DNA from: JBGAQP01 sp044220635
GTDB lineage: Bacteria > Pseudomonadota > Gammaproteobacteria > Burkholderiales > Usitatibacteraceae
DNA: 29,002 nt
Direction of reading: 5' to 3'
Assembly: GCA_044220635.1 (NCBI GenBank)
Contig: JBGAQP010000035.1
Coordinates: 1 to 29,002, forward strand
The stretch's first letter is position 1. Each line of letters starts with the position of its first letter. Of the stretch, positions 7,665 to 17,044 are shown one piece after another. Under the pieces are notes generated by a model, which made no database searches, was not told where the DNA came from, and saw only the letters and a list, made by a program, of their open reading frames with translations. A program made the translations under genes and the position numbers.

Positions 7665-7694
7665 ATGCTAGACCAATCCGGGGGGTCGTGGCAA
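7665..7694 (-). promoter_or_regulatory. Candidate sigma70 promoter of trxA(-rho)
   Basis: On the minus strand TTGCCA (7689-7694), an 18-base spacer and TAGCAT (7665-7670) lie about 75 bases before the TTG start of trxA. Both hexamers match the consensus at 4 of 6 positions or better. The candidate shares the divergent region with fdxA. Confidence 0.45.
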
Positions 7695-7724
7695 AACCCG
7701 CGGGTCGCGGCGCGTTGGGCCGTC

Positions 7725-7733
7725 TGCTAAAAT
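7725..7733 (+). promoter_or_regulatory. Extended -10 promoter of fdxA
   Basis: TG-C-TAAAAT is an extended -10 element (TGnTAAAAT, 5 of 6 in the hexamer) 57 bases before the fdxA ATG. No good -35 is visible at the expected distance, as is common for extended -10 promoters. Confidence 0.5.
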
Positions 7734-7790
7734 GCGTCCTTTCCGAAACGCATCCGCGCGCGCAATCGCCATTCCCGAAAGGCCTTTCCA

Positions 7791-8114
7791 ATGACGTACG
7801 TGGTGACCGAGTCCTGCGTGAAGTGCAAGTACACCGACTGCGTGGACGTCTGCCCGGTCGATTGCTTCCGCGAGGGCCCGAACATGCTCGTCATCGACCC
7901 CGACGAATGCATCGACTGCACGCTGTGCGTGGCCGAGTGCCCCGTCGAGGCGATCTTCGCCGAGGACGACGTGCCCGCGGACCAGAAGGAATTCATCGGC
8001 ATCAACGCCGAGCTCTGCAAGCTCTGGAAGCCCCTCGTCGAGCGCAAGGCCGCGCCCTCCGACGCCGAGGAATGGGCGAAGGTCCGCGAGAAGCGCCACC
8101 TGATCGAGAAGTAG
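7791..8114 (+). CDS. fdxA: 7Fe-8S ferredoxin FdxA
   Basis: A 107-residue soluble low-potential electron carrier colinear with Azotobacter vinelandii ferredoxin I. By that alignment Cys9, Cys17 and Cys50 bind the [3Fe-4S] cluster. Cys21, Cys40, Cys43 and Cys46 bind the [4Fe-4S] cluster. Cys12 and Cys25 are free. The C-terminal ~50 residues (NAELCKLWKPLVERK ... EEWAKVREK) form the usual helical cap. GAAAGG lies 8 bases before the ATG. The stop codon is only three bases from the stop of convergent cydB, so the two transcripts must terminate inside or across each other. Its redox partner is not identifiable from the neighbourhood. Confidence 0.96.
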   Translation: MTYVVTESCVKCKYTDCVDVCPVDCFREGPNMLVIDPDECIDCTLCVAECPVEAIFAEDDVPADQKEFIGINAELCKLWKPLVERKAAPSDAEEWAKVREKRHLIEK

Positions 8115-8117
8115 CCC

Positions 8118-9104
8118 CTAGTCGTACAGCCCCGCCTTCGCCTTGCCGCGGAAGATGCGGTAGGCGACCACGGTGTAGGCGACGATGAACGGCAGCACCA
8201 GCGCCGCGCCCGCGAAGACCACCTTCAGCGACGAGGGGTGCGCCGCCGCCTCCCAGATCGTCAGCTTGTCGATCACCACGTAGGGGAAGAGGCTGTAGGC
8301 GAGCCCGAGGAAGGCGATCGCGAAGATCGCCGCCGCCGCGGCGAAGGGATGCCACTCGCTCACGCGCTCGCCGCGCGCGAGCCGCCCCGTGGCGCGCCAG
8401 ATCCAGAAGCCGAGCGCGATGCACGCGGCGGGCAGCAGCATGAGGGCGAGCGTCTCCGGGAAGTCGAACCACTTCGCGCGCACCGTGGCGCTCACGACCG
8501 GCGTGGCGAGGCTCACGAGCCCCACGCCGAGGGCCACCCACACGAGCCCCCAGCGCGCCCAGGCGAAAGCCCTGCGCTGCAGCGCGCCCCCGGTCTTCAC
8601 GATGAGCCAGGTGGCGCCCATGAGGACGTAGCCGCCGCACAGGCTCGCGCCCACCAGCGCCGCGAAGACGTAATAGAGGATGCCGGACTCGAACCCGGTG
8701 ATGTAGCGGCCGAGCATCACGCCCTGGAAGAACGAGGCGATGAACGAGCCCGCCCAGAAGAGCCAGTCCCAGAGGTCCCGGTGCCAGCCCAGCGCCTTCA
8801 TGCGGAACTCGAAGGCCACGCCGCGCAGCATCAGGCCGATGAGCATCGCCACCACGGGCAGGTAGAGGGCGCCCAGGATCACGCCGTGCGCGACGGGGAA
8901 CGCGACCAGGAGGATGCCCACGCCCAGCACCAGCCAGGTCTCGTTGGCGTCCCAGAAGGGGCCGATGGAGGCGACCATCACCGAGTGCTCCTCGGCCGCG
9001 GCCGCGGGCATCAGCATGCCCACGCCGAGGTCGTAGCCGTCGAGGATGACGTAGGCCAGCACGGCCACGCCCATGAGGATCATGAAGACGAGCGGCAGGT
9101 CCAT
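8118..9104 (-). CDS. cydB: Cytochrome bd-type quinol oxidase subunit II (CIO type)
   Basis: A 328-residue polytopic subunit that supports the haem-bearing CydA in reducing O2 to water with quinol. The N-terminus (MDLPLVFMILMGVAVLAYVILDGYDLGVG) is characteristic, with the conserved Asp in the first helix. It is followed by GPFWDANETWLVLG, one of the strongest CydB signatures, and about eight TM helices. The Shine-Dalgarno AGGAGG overlaps the cydA stop codon (TAGGAGG), 4 bases before the ATG, so translation is coupled. It is the last gene of the seven-gene minus-strand operon. No small CydX/CydY subunit follows, because fdxA ends three bases away on the other strand. Confidence 0.95.
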   Translation of the reverse strand: MDLPLVFMILMGVAVLAYVILDGYDLGVGMLMPAAAAEEHSVMVASIGPFWDANETWLVLGVGILLVAFPVAHGVILGALYLPVVAMLIGLMLRGVAFEFRMKALGWHRDLWDWLFWAGSFIASFFQGVMLGRYITGFESGILYYVFAALVGASLCGGYVLMGATWLIVKTGGALQRRAFAWARWGLVWVALGVGLVSLATPVVSATVRAKWFDFPETLALMLLPAACIALGFWIWRATGRLARGERVSEWHPFAAAAAIFAIAFLGLAYSLFPYVVIDKLTIWEAAAHPSSLKVVFAGAALVLPFIVAYTVVAYRIFRGKAKAGLYD

Positions 9105-9112
9105 CGCGCCTC

Positions 9113-10465
9113 CTAGTCCGCGGCCTCGGCGACCGGCATCGCCATCGCGGCGGCGGGCCCGGGCCCGCCCTTCGCGCCCTCTCCCGCCAGGTGGGTGAGC
9201 ACCACCATGTAGGCGACGAACATCCCGGCGTAGGTGAGGGCGTAGCCGGTGAGGCTCGCGCCGAGCTCCGCGCCCGAGACCTCGCCCACGGCCTCGGCCG
9301 TGCGCAGCAGCCCCGTCACGAGCCAGGGCTGGCGCCCGATCTCCGTGACGATCCAGCCGGCGAGCGTGGCGACCCATCCCGAGAAGGTGAAGCCCGCGAA
9401 GGTCCAGAGGAGCCAGCGCGGCGCGACCCTGCGGCGGCGCGTCGCCCAGGCGCCCCACCAGGCGAGCGCGATCATGAGCACGCCCGTGCCCACCATGATG
9501 CGGAAGGCGTAGAAGACGGGCGCGACGGGCGGGGCGTCGGCCCCGAAGGCGTCGATCCCCTGCAGCTCGGCCCCGGCGTCGTGCTTGAGGACGAGGCTCG
9601 CGCCGTAGGCGAGCTCGATCGCGTAGTCGTTCGTGCGCGTCTTCCCGTTGGGCACCGCGAAGAGGACCAGCGGCACGCCCTTCTCGGTGTGCCAGATCGC
9701 CTCCATCGCCGCGATCTTCGCGGGCTGGTGCTTCAGCGTGTTGAGGCCGTGGAAGTCGCCGACGACCAGCTGGACGGGCGCGAGGACCGTCGCGGCCAGC
9801 AGGCCCGCGCGCAGCGTCCGGCGCGCGCCCTCGTCCCCGGGGGCGCGCAGCAGCCGCCACGCCGAGAGCCCGGCGATCACGAACGCCGCCGTGAGCCCCG
9901 AGGCGATCATCATGTGCGCGAAGCGGTAGGGAAAGGAGGGATTGAATATCACCGCGAGCCAGTCGGCGGCGATCCACTGGTCCCCGTCGAGGACGTGGCC
10001 CGCCGGCGTCTGCATCCAGGAATTGAGCGCGAGGATCCAGAACGCCGAGAGCGAGGTGCCGATCGCCACGAGCGCCGTGGCCGCGATGTGCACGGCGTCG
10101 CGCACGCGGTTCATCCCGAAGAGCATCACCCCGAGGAAGGTCGCCTCGAGGAAGAAGGCGGTGAGCACCTCGTAGCCGAGCAGCGGCCCCGCGATCGCCC
10201 CCACGCGGTTCATGAAGCCCGGCCAGTTGGTGCCGAACTGGAAGGACATGACGATGCCCGTGACCACGCCCATGGCGAAGGTGAGGGCGAAGATCTTGGT
10301 CCAGAGCTTGTAGGTGGCGAGCCACCCCGGGTCGCGGGTGCGCTGGTAGGCGATGCGGAAGCCGAGCAGGAACCACGCCAGCGCGATCGTGAGCGTGGGG
10401 AACAGGATGTGGAACGCGATGTTCAGCCCGAACTGGGCGCGGGCGAGGAGCAGAGCGTCATCCAT
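9113..10465 (-). CDS. cydA: Cytochrome bd-type quinol oxidase subunit I (short Q-loop, cyanide-insensitive type)
   Basis: A 450-residue haem subunit. Visible landmarks are His19 in QFGLNIAFHILFP (haem ligand), His184 in PYRFAHMMIAS and the Met of FRIMVG (the b558 ligand pair), GDFHGLNT, and GRQPW near the C-terminal third. Between the GDFHG segment and FRIMVG only ~95 residues are found. E. coli CydA has a much longer Q-loop there, so this is the CIO/short-Q-loop class linked in Pseudomonas and others to cyanide tolerance. bd oxidases in general are also comparatively resistant to sulfide. The ATG at 10465 has no clear Shine-Dalgarno. It is 32 bases after the amidotransferase gene, the widest gap in the operon. 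The name cioA would also fit. Confidence 0.95.
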   Translation of the reverse strand: MDDALLLARAQFGLNIAFHILFPTLTIALAWFLLGFRIAYQRTRDPGWLATYKLWTKIFALTFAMGVVTGIVMSFQFGTNWPGFMNRVGAIAGPLLGYEVLTAFFLEATFLGVMLFGMNRVRDAVHIAATALVAIGTSLSAFWILALNSWMQTPAGHVLDGDQWIAADWLAVIFNPSFPYRFAHMMIASGLTAAFVIAGLSAWRLLRAPGDEGARRTLRAGLLAATVLAPVQLVVGDFHGLNTLKHQPAKIAAMEAIWHTEKGVPLVLFAVPNGKTRTNDYAIELAYGASLVLKHDAGAELQGIDAFGADAPPVAPVFYAFRIMVGTGVLMIALAWWGAWATRRRRVAPRWLLWTFAGFTFSGWVATLAGWIVTEIGRQPWLVTGLLRTAEAVGEVSGAELGASLTGYALTYAGMFVAYMVVLTHLAGEGAKGGPGPAAAMAMPVAEAAD

Positions 10466-10497
10466 GGCGCGGGCATGAAGGAGCCGAGGCGGCCATT

Positions 10498-11340
10498 CTA
10501 TGCCCGATGCCGCCGGTCCGCAGTCCCCGGGGAGGCCTTCGCGACGATGCGGCCGCCGCGCGCGACGAGCACCTCGCCTTCCTCGAGCGGCCGCCAGGCC
10601 TCGCTCGCCGTGAGCGGGACGCTCGCGACGAGGACCACCTCCTGCCGGTCCGCGCCCGGCTCGATCGTGAGGCCCCCGGCCTCGAACGGGCCGTGTTGCG
10701 CCGCGCAGGTGCGGCACAGGACGTGCAGGCCCGGGGGCCGCACGCCGTCGGGGTGCGTGCGCCGGTGCCCGTGGGCGAAGAGCGCGTCGCCATCGCAGTA
10801 GAGGAAGTTCGCCGGGCCGAGGGCGCGCAGCTGCCTCGCGAACGCCGACACGACGGCGAGACGCTCCTCCAGGGCTGGCACCGCGTCCGCGGCGAGCCAG
10901 GGCGCGCGCAGGCGCTCGAGCAGCGCGCAGAAGGCCCGTTCCGAGTCGGTGTCGCCGACCGGCCGGAAGGACCGGCTGCGGTCCCCGGGAAGCGCGGGCG
11001 CGGGCTCGAGGTGGCCGTTGTGCGCGAAGACGTGCATCCGGCCGGCGAGTTCGCGGGCGAAGGGCTGGGTGTTGGCGAGCGTCGCCGCGCCCTGCGTGGC
11101 CCTGCGGATGTGGCTCAGGACGTAAGGGCTTCCGGGGCCGCGCTCGCGAAGCAGCCGCGCGCAGGCGCTGTGGGCGGCAGGCTCGGCCTCGCGGATGATG
11201 CGGACGTCGAGGCCGTCGTAGAAGGCGATGCCCCAGCCGTCCTTGTGCGGCCCGGCAAGCCCGCCGTGGCGAGCGAACTCCTCGAGCGACAGGCGCACCG
11301 TGGCGGGGTGGCGGCTCGACATCGCGAAGAGCTCGCACAC
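10498..11340 (-). CDS. Class II glutamine amidotransferase (YafJ-like)
   Basis: A 280-residue protein with an N-terminal nucleophile fold. The start is a GTG at 11340 giving Met-Cys2, so Cys2 becomes the catalytic nucleophile once Met is removed. Further class II marks are GPHKDGWGIAFY, SHIRRATQG and VFAHNGHLEP (the Asn-Gly oxyanion/Gln-binding region), and GDTDSERAF. No synthase domain follows, so the acceptor of the ammonia is unknown, as for E. coli YafJ. A C-terminal stretch near residues 195-215 holds two cysteines (LCRTCAAQ). The gene lies 10 bases after the RND permease and 32 bases before cydA, so it is an integral member of the operon, an unexpected partner for an oxidase. No obvious Shine-Dalgarno, suggesting translational coupling. 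Confidence 0.88.
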   Translation of the reverse strand: MCELFAMSSRHPATVRLSLEEFARHGGLAGPHKDGWGIAFYDGLDVRIIREAEPAAHSACARLLRERGPGSPYVLSHIRRATQGAATLANTQPFARELAGRMHVFAHNGHLEPAPALPGDRSRSFRPVGDTDSERAFCALLERLRAPWLAADAVPALEERLAVVSAFARQLRALGPANFLYCDGDALFAHGHRRTHPDGVRPPGLHVLCRTCAAQHGPFEAGGLTIEPGADRQEVVLVASVPLTASEAWRPLEEGEVLVARGGRIVAKASPGTADRRHRA

Positions 11341-11350
11341 GGCCCGGGGC

Positions 11351-14569
<3,219 letters not shown>

Positions 14570-14578
14570 GGATTGCTC

Positions 14579-15631
14579 CTAGGCGCCGGGAGCGGAAGGC
14601 GTCATGCCCGCCTTCACCGGCTCGAGCGCGACCCTCTCGCCGGGCTTGAGGCCGGCGAGCACCTCGACCGAGCGCTCGTCGGCGGCGGTGCCCAGGCGCA
14701 CCTGGCGAAGCCGAGGTGCGGCGCCCTCCGCGATCACGTAGACGCCGGTCACCTCGCTGCGGTGGACGACGGCCTCGCGGGGCACCATGAGGCGGGGCGC
14801 GCGCCCGACGACGAAGTGCGCGCGGGCGAAGACGCCGGGCAGCACGCCCGCGGTGTCCGCGGGCAGCTCGAGGCGCACCTGCGTGGTGTGCGTGCGCGGG
14901 TCCGCCGAGGGCACCACGACGATCGACTTCACATCGACCCAGCGGTTGGCCGAGGGGATCTCGATGCGCGCCCTGGCGCCCGCCTGGATCGGGGCGACCT
15001 GGGCGGAGGGGACGGTGGCCACCACGCGCAGCGACGACGGATCGAATCCGGTGAGCAGCGCCTTGCCCGGCGAGGCCATCTCGCCCAGCTGCACGTGGCG
15101 CGCCGAGACCACGCCGCCGTAGGGCGCGACGATCGTGGCGAAGCTGCGCTCCGTGGCGGCCGCGCCCGCGCCCGCGAGCATCGCCTTCATGCGGCTCTCG
15201 GCGGCCTTGAAGTCGGCCTCGGCCTTGTCGAGCGCCGCCTGGCTGATGAATTTCTGCGCGAGAAGCTGCTTCGAGCGCTCGTACTGGGCGCGCGCGTTCA
15301 CGAGCGCCGCTTCGGCCTCGCGCACCTGCGCCTCGCTCGCGGCCACGGCCTGGCTCGCGGCGCGCTCGTCGATGCGCGCGATCACGTCGCCCTTCTTCAC
15401 CAGGTCGCCCACGTCGAAGCGGATGTCGACGATGCGCCCCGAGATCTGCGCCGACACCGTGGACTGGCGCACGGCCTCGACCACGGCTTCCGCCGTGGTG
15501 GTGAGGTCCACCTCGCGCATCTCGACGGCCGCGCTCTTCAGGGGCTCGGCGGCAGGGGCCTTCGCGGCGGGCGTCTCGCCGCCGCAGGCCGCGAGCGCGA
15601 GGGGCAGGGCGAGGAGGGCGAGGCGCTTCAT
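14579..15631 (-). CDS. RND efflux periplasmic adaptor, lipoprotein (HlyD/MFP family)
   Basis: A 350-residue membrane-fusion protein that links the inner-membrane pump to an outer-membrane channel. The N-terminus is a lipoprotein signal with lipobox LAAC and Cys16 as the lipidated residue. Then follow the biotinyl-lipoyl half-motif (VSAQISGRIVDIRFDVGDLVKKGDVIARID), an alpha-helical hairpin rich in Ala/Glu/Lys at about residues 95-150, the second lipoyl half (SFATIVAPYGGVVSARHVQLGEMASPG), and beta-barrel and membrane-proximal domains. AAGG lies 7 bases before the ATG at the end of trxC. It works with the permease encoded immediately downstream. Confidence 0.95.
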   Translation of the reverse strand: MKRLALLALPLALAACGGETPAAKAPAAEPLKSAAVEMREVDLTTTAEAVVEAVRQSTVSAQISGRIVDIRFDVGDLVKKGDVIARIDERAASQAVAASEAQVREAEAALVNARAQYERSKQLLAQKFISQAALDKAEADFKAAESRMKAMLAGAGAAATERSFATIVAPYGGVVSARHVQLGEMASPGKALLTGFDPSSLRVVATVPSAQVAPIQAGARARIEIPSANRWVDVKSIVVVPSADPRTHTTQVRLELPADTAGVLPGVFARAHFVVGRAPRLMVPREAVVHRSEVTGVYVIAEGAAPRLRQVRLGTAADERSVEVLAGLKPGERVALEPVKAGMTPSAPGA

Positions 15632-15642
15632 GGCGGGGCCTT

Positions 15643-16089
15643 TCAGGCGCGGCTCGCGACCCAGCGCTCGAGCGCGCCGGCGTCCCGGGCGCCCGACACA
15701 CGGTCGATCTCGCGCCCGCCCTTGAGCAGCACCAGGGTCGGGATCGAGCGTATGCCGAAACGCCCCGCGAGGGCTTGCGCCGCGTCAACGTCGACCTTGA
15801 CGAAGCGCGCGCGGGTGGCGAGGGCGGCCGCGGCTTTCGCGAACGCCGGGGCCATGAGGCGGCAGGGGCCGCACCACTCGGCCCAGAAGTCGACGACCAC
15901 GGGCAGCTCCGTGCGGCCCACGTAGTCGTCGAACGCCTCCGCGCCGAGCGCGACGGGAGCGCCGTCGAGCAGCGCCGTGCCGCAGCCCCCGCACTTCGGG
16001 CCGTCGGCGAGCCGGCTCGCGTCCACGCGGTTGGCCGCGAGGCACTTCGGGCAGGCGACGTGGACGGCTTCGGGATTCCGGGTATCCAT
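15643..16089 (-). CDS. trxC: Thioredoxin 2 (TrxC) with N-terminal zinc finger
   Basis: A 148-residue protein with an N-terminal zinc-binding module, two CxxC pairs (Cys13/Cys16 and Cys33/Cys36), followed by a thioredoxin fold. The active site is WCGPC (Cys73, Cys76) and the cis-Pro motif is RSIPTLVLLKGG. This layout is diagnostic of TrxC, which in E. coli is induced by oxidative stress. AGGAG lies 6 bases before the ATG, overlapping the stop of the DUF2892 gene (TAGGAG). Being second gene in a CsoR-type-regulated operon, rather than under OxyR alone, suggests a role in reducing disulfides or persulfides formed under the same stress that the pump and oxidase answer. Confidence 0.96.
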   Translation of the reverse strand: MDTRNPEAVHVACPKCLAANRVDASRLADGPKCGGCGTALLDGAPVALGAEAFDDYVGRTELPVVVDFWAEWCGPCRLMAPAFAKAAAALATRARFVKVDVDAAQALAGRFGIRSIPTLVLLKGGREIDRVSGARDAGALERWVASRA

Positions 16090-16098
16090 CGCGCGCTC

Positions 16099-16317
16099 CT
16101 AGCAGGAGGCGGCGGCCGTCTTCACGCCGAGCTTCCTCAGGACCGACTCGAGGGGGCACAGGCGCGTGAAGCCGCTCTGGAAGAGGTTCACGCCGACGAA
16201 GGCGGTGAACCAGAGGAAGTGCTTGCTCGCGAAGACCGGGCTCGCCTCGACGCCCAGGGCGAGGGAGGCGAGGACGAAGGCGCCGGCGAAGATGCGCACG
16301 AGTCGTTCGGTGGTCAT
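16099..16317 (-). CDS. DUF2892 (YgaP-TM-like) inner-membrane protein
   Basis: A 72-residue protein with two hydrophobic segments (about residues 8-24 and 33-51). Between and after them is the family wording SKHFLWFTAFVGVNLFQSGFTRLCPLESVLRKLGV. The conserved Cys-Pro of the RLCPL motif is present, plus a C-terminal Cys. DUF2892 is the membrane domain fused to a rhodanese in E. coli YgaP, and stand-alone forms are often near sulfur-transfer or CsoR/CstR genes. The biochemical role is not established. The start is the ATG at 16317 with GGAG 6 bases upstream; the longer open frame would run through the promoter. It is the first gene of the operon, with a leader of only ~27 bases from the predicted transcript start. 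Confidence 0.85.
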   Translation of the reverse strand: MTTERLVRIFAGAFVLASLALGVEASPVFASKHFLWFTAFVGVNLFQSGFTRLCPLESVLRKLGVKTAAASC

Positions 16318-16350
16318 GGAAGGCTCCGGGGGCTGGTGGGAACAGCCGGC

Positions 16351-16379
16351 AAGATACCCTAGGGAGTATAGTATGTCAA
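16351..16379 (-). promoter_or_regulatory. Sigma70 promoter of the DUF2892-trxC-RND-cydAB operon
   Basis: On the minus strand a perfect -35 TTGACA (16374-16379), a 17-base spacer and TATCTT (16351-16356, 4 of 6). This is the best -35 in the window. Transcription should begin near 16344. The spacer and the first half of the -10 are occupied by the palindrome at 16354-16369, the position expected for a repressor that blocks RNA polymerase. Confidence 0.8.
16354..16369. promoter_or_regulatory. Operator 1, CsoR/CstR-type palindrome (operon side)
   Basis: ATACCCTAGGGAGTAT has inverted ends ATAC/GTAT around a GC-rich centre, the general form of CsoR/CstR-family operators. Compared with the reverse complement of operator 2 it matches at 13 of 16 positions. 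The repetition in the same promoter context on the other side of the region makes chance unlikely. Confidence 0.72.
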
Positions 16380-16417
16380 GCCGACCCCGCGCTCCTTCGG
16401 GCCCGGCGGCGGGCGCC

Positions 16418-16446
16418 TTGCAACCGCATACTCCGTACCGTATAGT
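16418..16446 (+). promoter_or_regulatory. Sigma70 promoter of the CsoR-family gene
   Basis: TTGCAA (16418-16423), a 17-base spacer and TATAGT (16441-16446, 5 of 6). Transcription should start near 16453, 17 bases before the ATG, with GGAGG in between. The spacer contains operator 2, which also overlaps the first three bases of the -10: a mirror of the arrangement on the other side. Confidence 0.75.
16428..16443. promoter_or_regulatory. Operator 2, CsoR/CstR-type palindrome (repressor side)
   Basis: ATACTCCGTACCGTAT, again ATAC-N8-GTAT, lies in the spacer of the repressor's own promoter. Its centre is 74 bases from that of operator 1, close to seven turns of B-DNA, so both sites face the same side of the helix. 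This implies negative autoregulation and coordinate control. Confidence 0.72.
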
Positions 16447-16469
16447 CATCGGACTTTCCGGAGGACCCC

Positions 16470-16748
16470 ATGGCCACGATCCGCAACGCCACCCACCAGC
16501 GCGAGCTCGTCCTGCGTCTCAAGCGCGTCGAGGGGCAGCTGCGCGGCATCCAGGCCATGATCTCGGCCGGCGAGGACTGCGAGAAGATCACCCAGCAGCT
16601 CTCGGCCGCGCGCCGCGCCCTCGACAAGGCCTTCTTCAACGTGCTCGCCTGCGCGATCCAGTCGGGCGCCGATCCCGGCATCGTGGGCAAGGCGGGCGTC
16701 GACAAGCGCCTCGAGAGCGTCGCCGCGCTGCTCGCCAAGTTCGGCTGA
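16470..16748 (+). CDS. CsoR/CstR/FrmR-family transcriptional repressor (DUF156)
   Basis: A 92-residue all-helical regulator. The family core is RLKRVEGQLRGIQAMISAGEDC, ending in the invariant first-ligand Cys37, followed by QQLSAARRALDKAFF. CsoR, RcnR and FrmR have a His 25 residues after that Cys, but here the position is Ala62; a second Cys, Cys61, sits one place earlier. The CsoR third-ligand position (+29) is Gly66. There is thus no Cu(I) or Ni/Co site of the known kinds, and a two-cysteine, thiol-based sensor comparable to the persulfide sensor CstR is more plausible. GGAGG is 5 bases before the ATG. It is transcribed away from the operon that it probably represses together with itself. 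Confidence 0.9.
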   Translation: MATIRNATHQRELVLRLKRVEGQLRGIQAMISAGEDCEKITQQLSAARRALDKAFFNVLACAIQSGADPGIVGKAGVDKRLESVAALLAKFG

Positions 16749-16814
16749 TCCGCAACGGGCCCCGGCCCCTCCGACCCACGGGTTCGTCGACGGGGCGCAA
16801 GAGCTGCCGCCGGC

Positions 16815-16834
16815 CCCGGCGCAGACTCGCCGGG
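16815..16834 (+). terminator. Possible weak terminator after the CsoR-family gene
   Basis: A perfect 7-bp stem, CCCGGCG with loop CAGACT and CGCCGGG. The nearest T run begins about 12 bases later and belongs to the KdpE-like box, so this is not a standard intrinsic terminator. It may simply be GC-rich chance pairing. Confidence 0.25.
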
Positions 16835-16848
16835 CTTGGCCACCCTTG

Positions 16849-16870
16849 TTTTTGCACTTTTTTTCCACCC
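16849..16870 (+). promoter_or_regulatory. KdpE-like binding box upstream of kdp
   Basis: Five T, GCAC, seven T, then CCACCC: a strikingly T-rich tract in a ~70% GC neighbourhood. From memory the E. coli KdpE target upstream of kdpFABC has the same skeleton (T5, two bases, AC, T7, one base, CACCC), so all but about three positions agree. A -10-like TATCTT is at 16910-16915 but no good -35 is seen, as expected for an activator-dependent promoter. Confidence 0.65.
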
Positions 16871-16951
16871 GCGGCCGCATTCCTTGCGCGGCCTTTGCGC
16901 CCTCCGCGCTATCTTGTCCGCTCGTGAATGCGGCTTCCCGGAGGGATCGCC

Positions 16952-17044
16952 ATGGACTTCCTGTATCTCGGATTGCTCGTGGGCTTCACCGCCCTGAGCG
17001 CGGGTTTCGTCCTGTTCTGCGAACGCCTGCGGAGGCCGCGATGA
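16952..17044 (+). CDS. Unnamed 30-residue membrane peptide at the head of the kdp operon
   Basis: ATG at 16952 with GGAGGG 6 bases upstream, TGA at 17042-17044. The product starts MDFLYLGLLVGFTALSAGFV and ends in a polar, basic tail (CERLRRPR): one TM helix at about residues 3-22 with a positive C-terminus. Its stop overlaps the kdpF ATG (ATGA), so the two are translationally coupled, and it is the first gene after the KdpE-like box. Small peptides of this kind precede kdpF in some proteobacteria but are usually not annotated. A regulatory or assembly role for Kdp is only inferred. A non-coding leader is the alternative, but the strong Shine-Dalgarno argues against it. Confidence 0.7.
   Translation: MDFLYLGLLVGFTALSAGFVLFCERLRRPR

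Noticed and set aside
14579..16317. A dedicated copper-resistance (Cus-type) system, given the CsoR-family regulator and the RND pump.
   Set aside because: The regulator lacks the Cu(I) ligand His and second Cys, the RND permease shows no Met-rich path, and there is no CusF/CopA-like gene. Copper is kept only as an alternative inducer.
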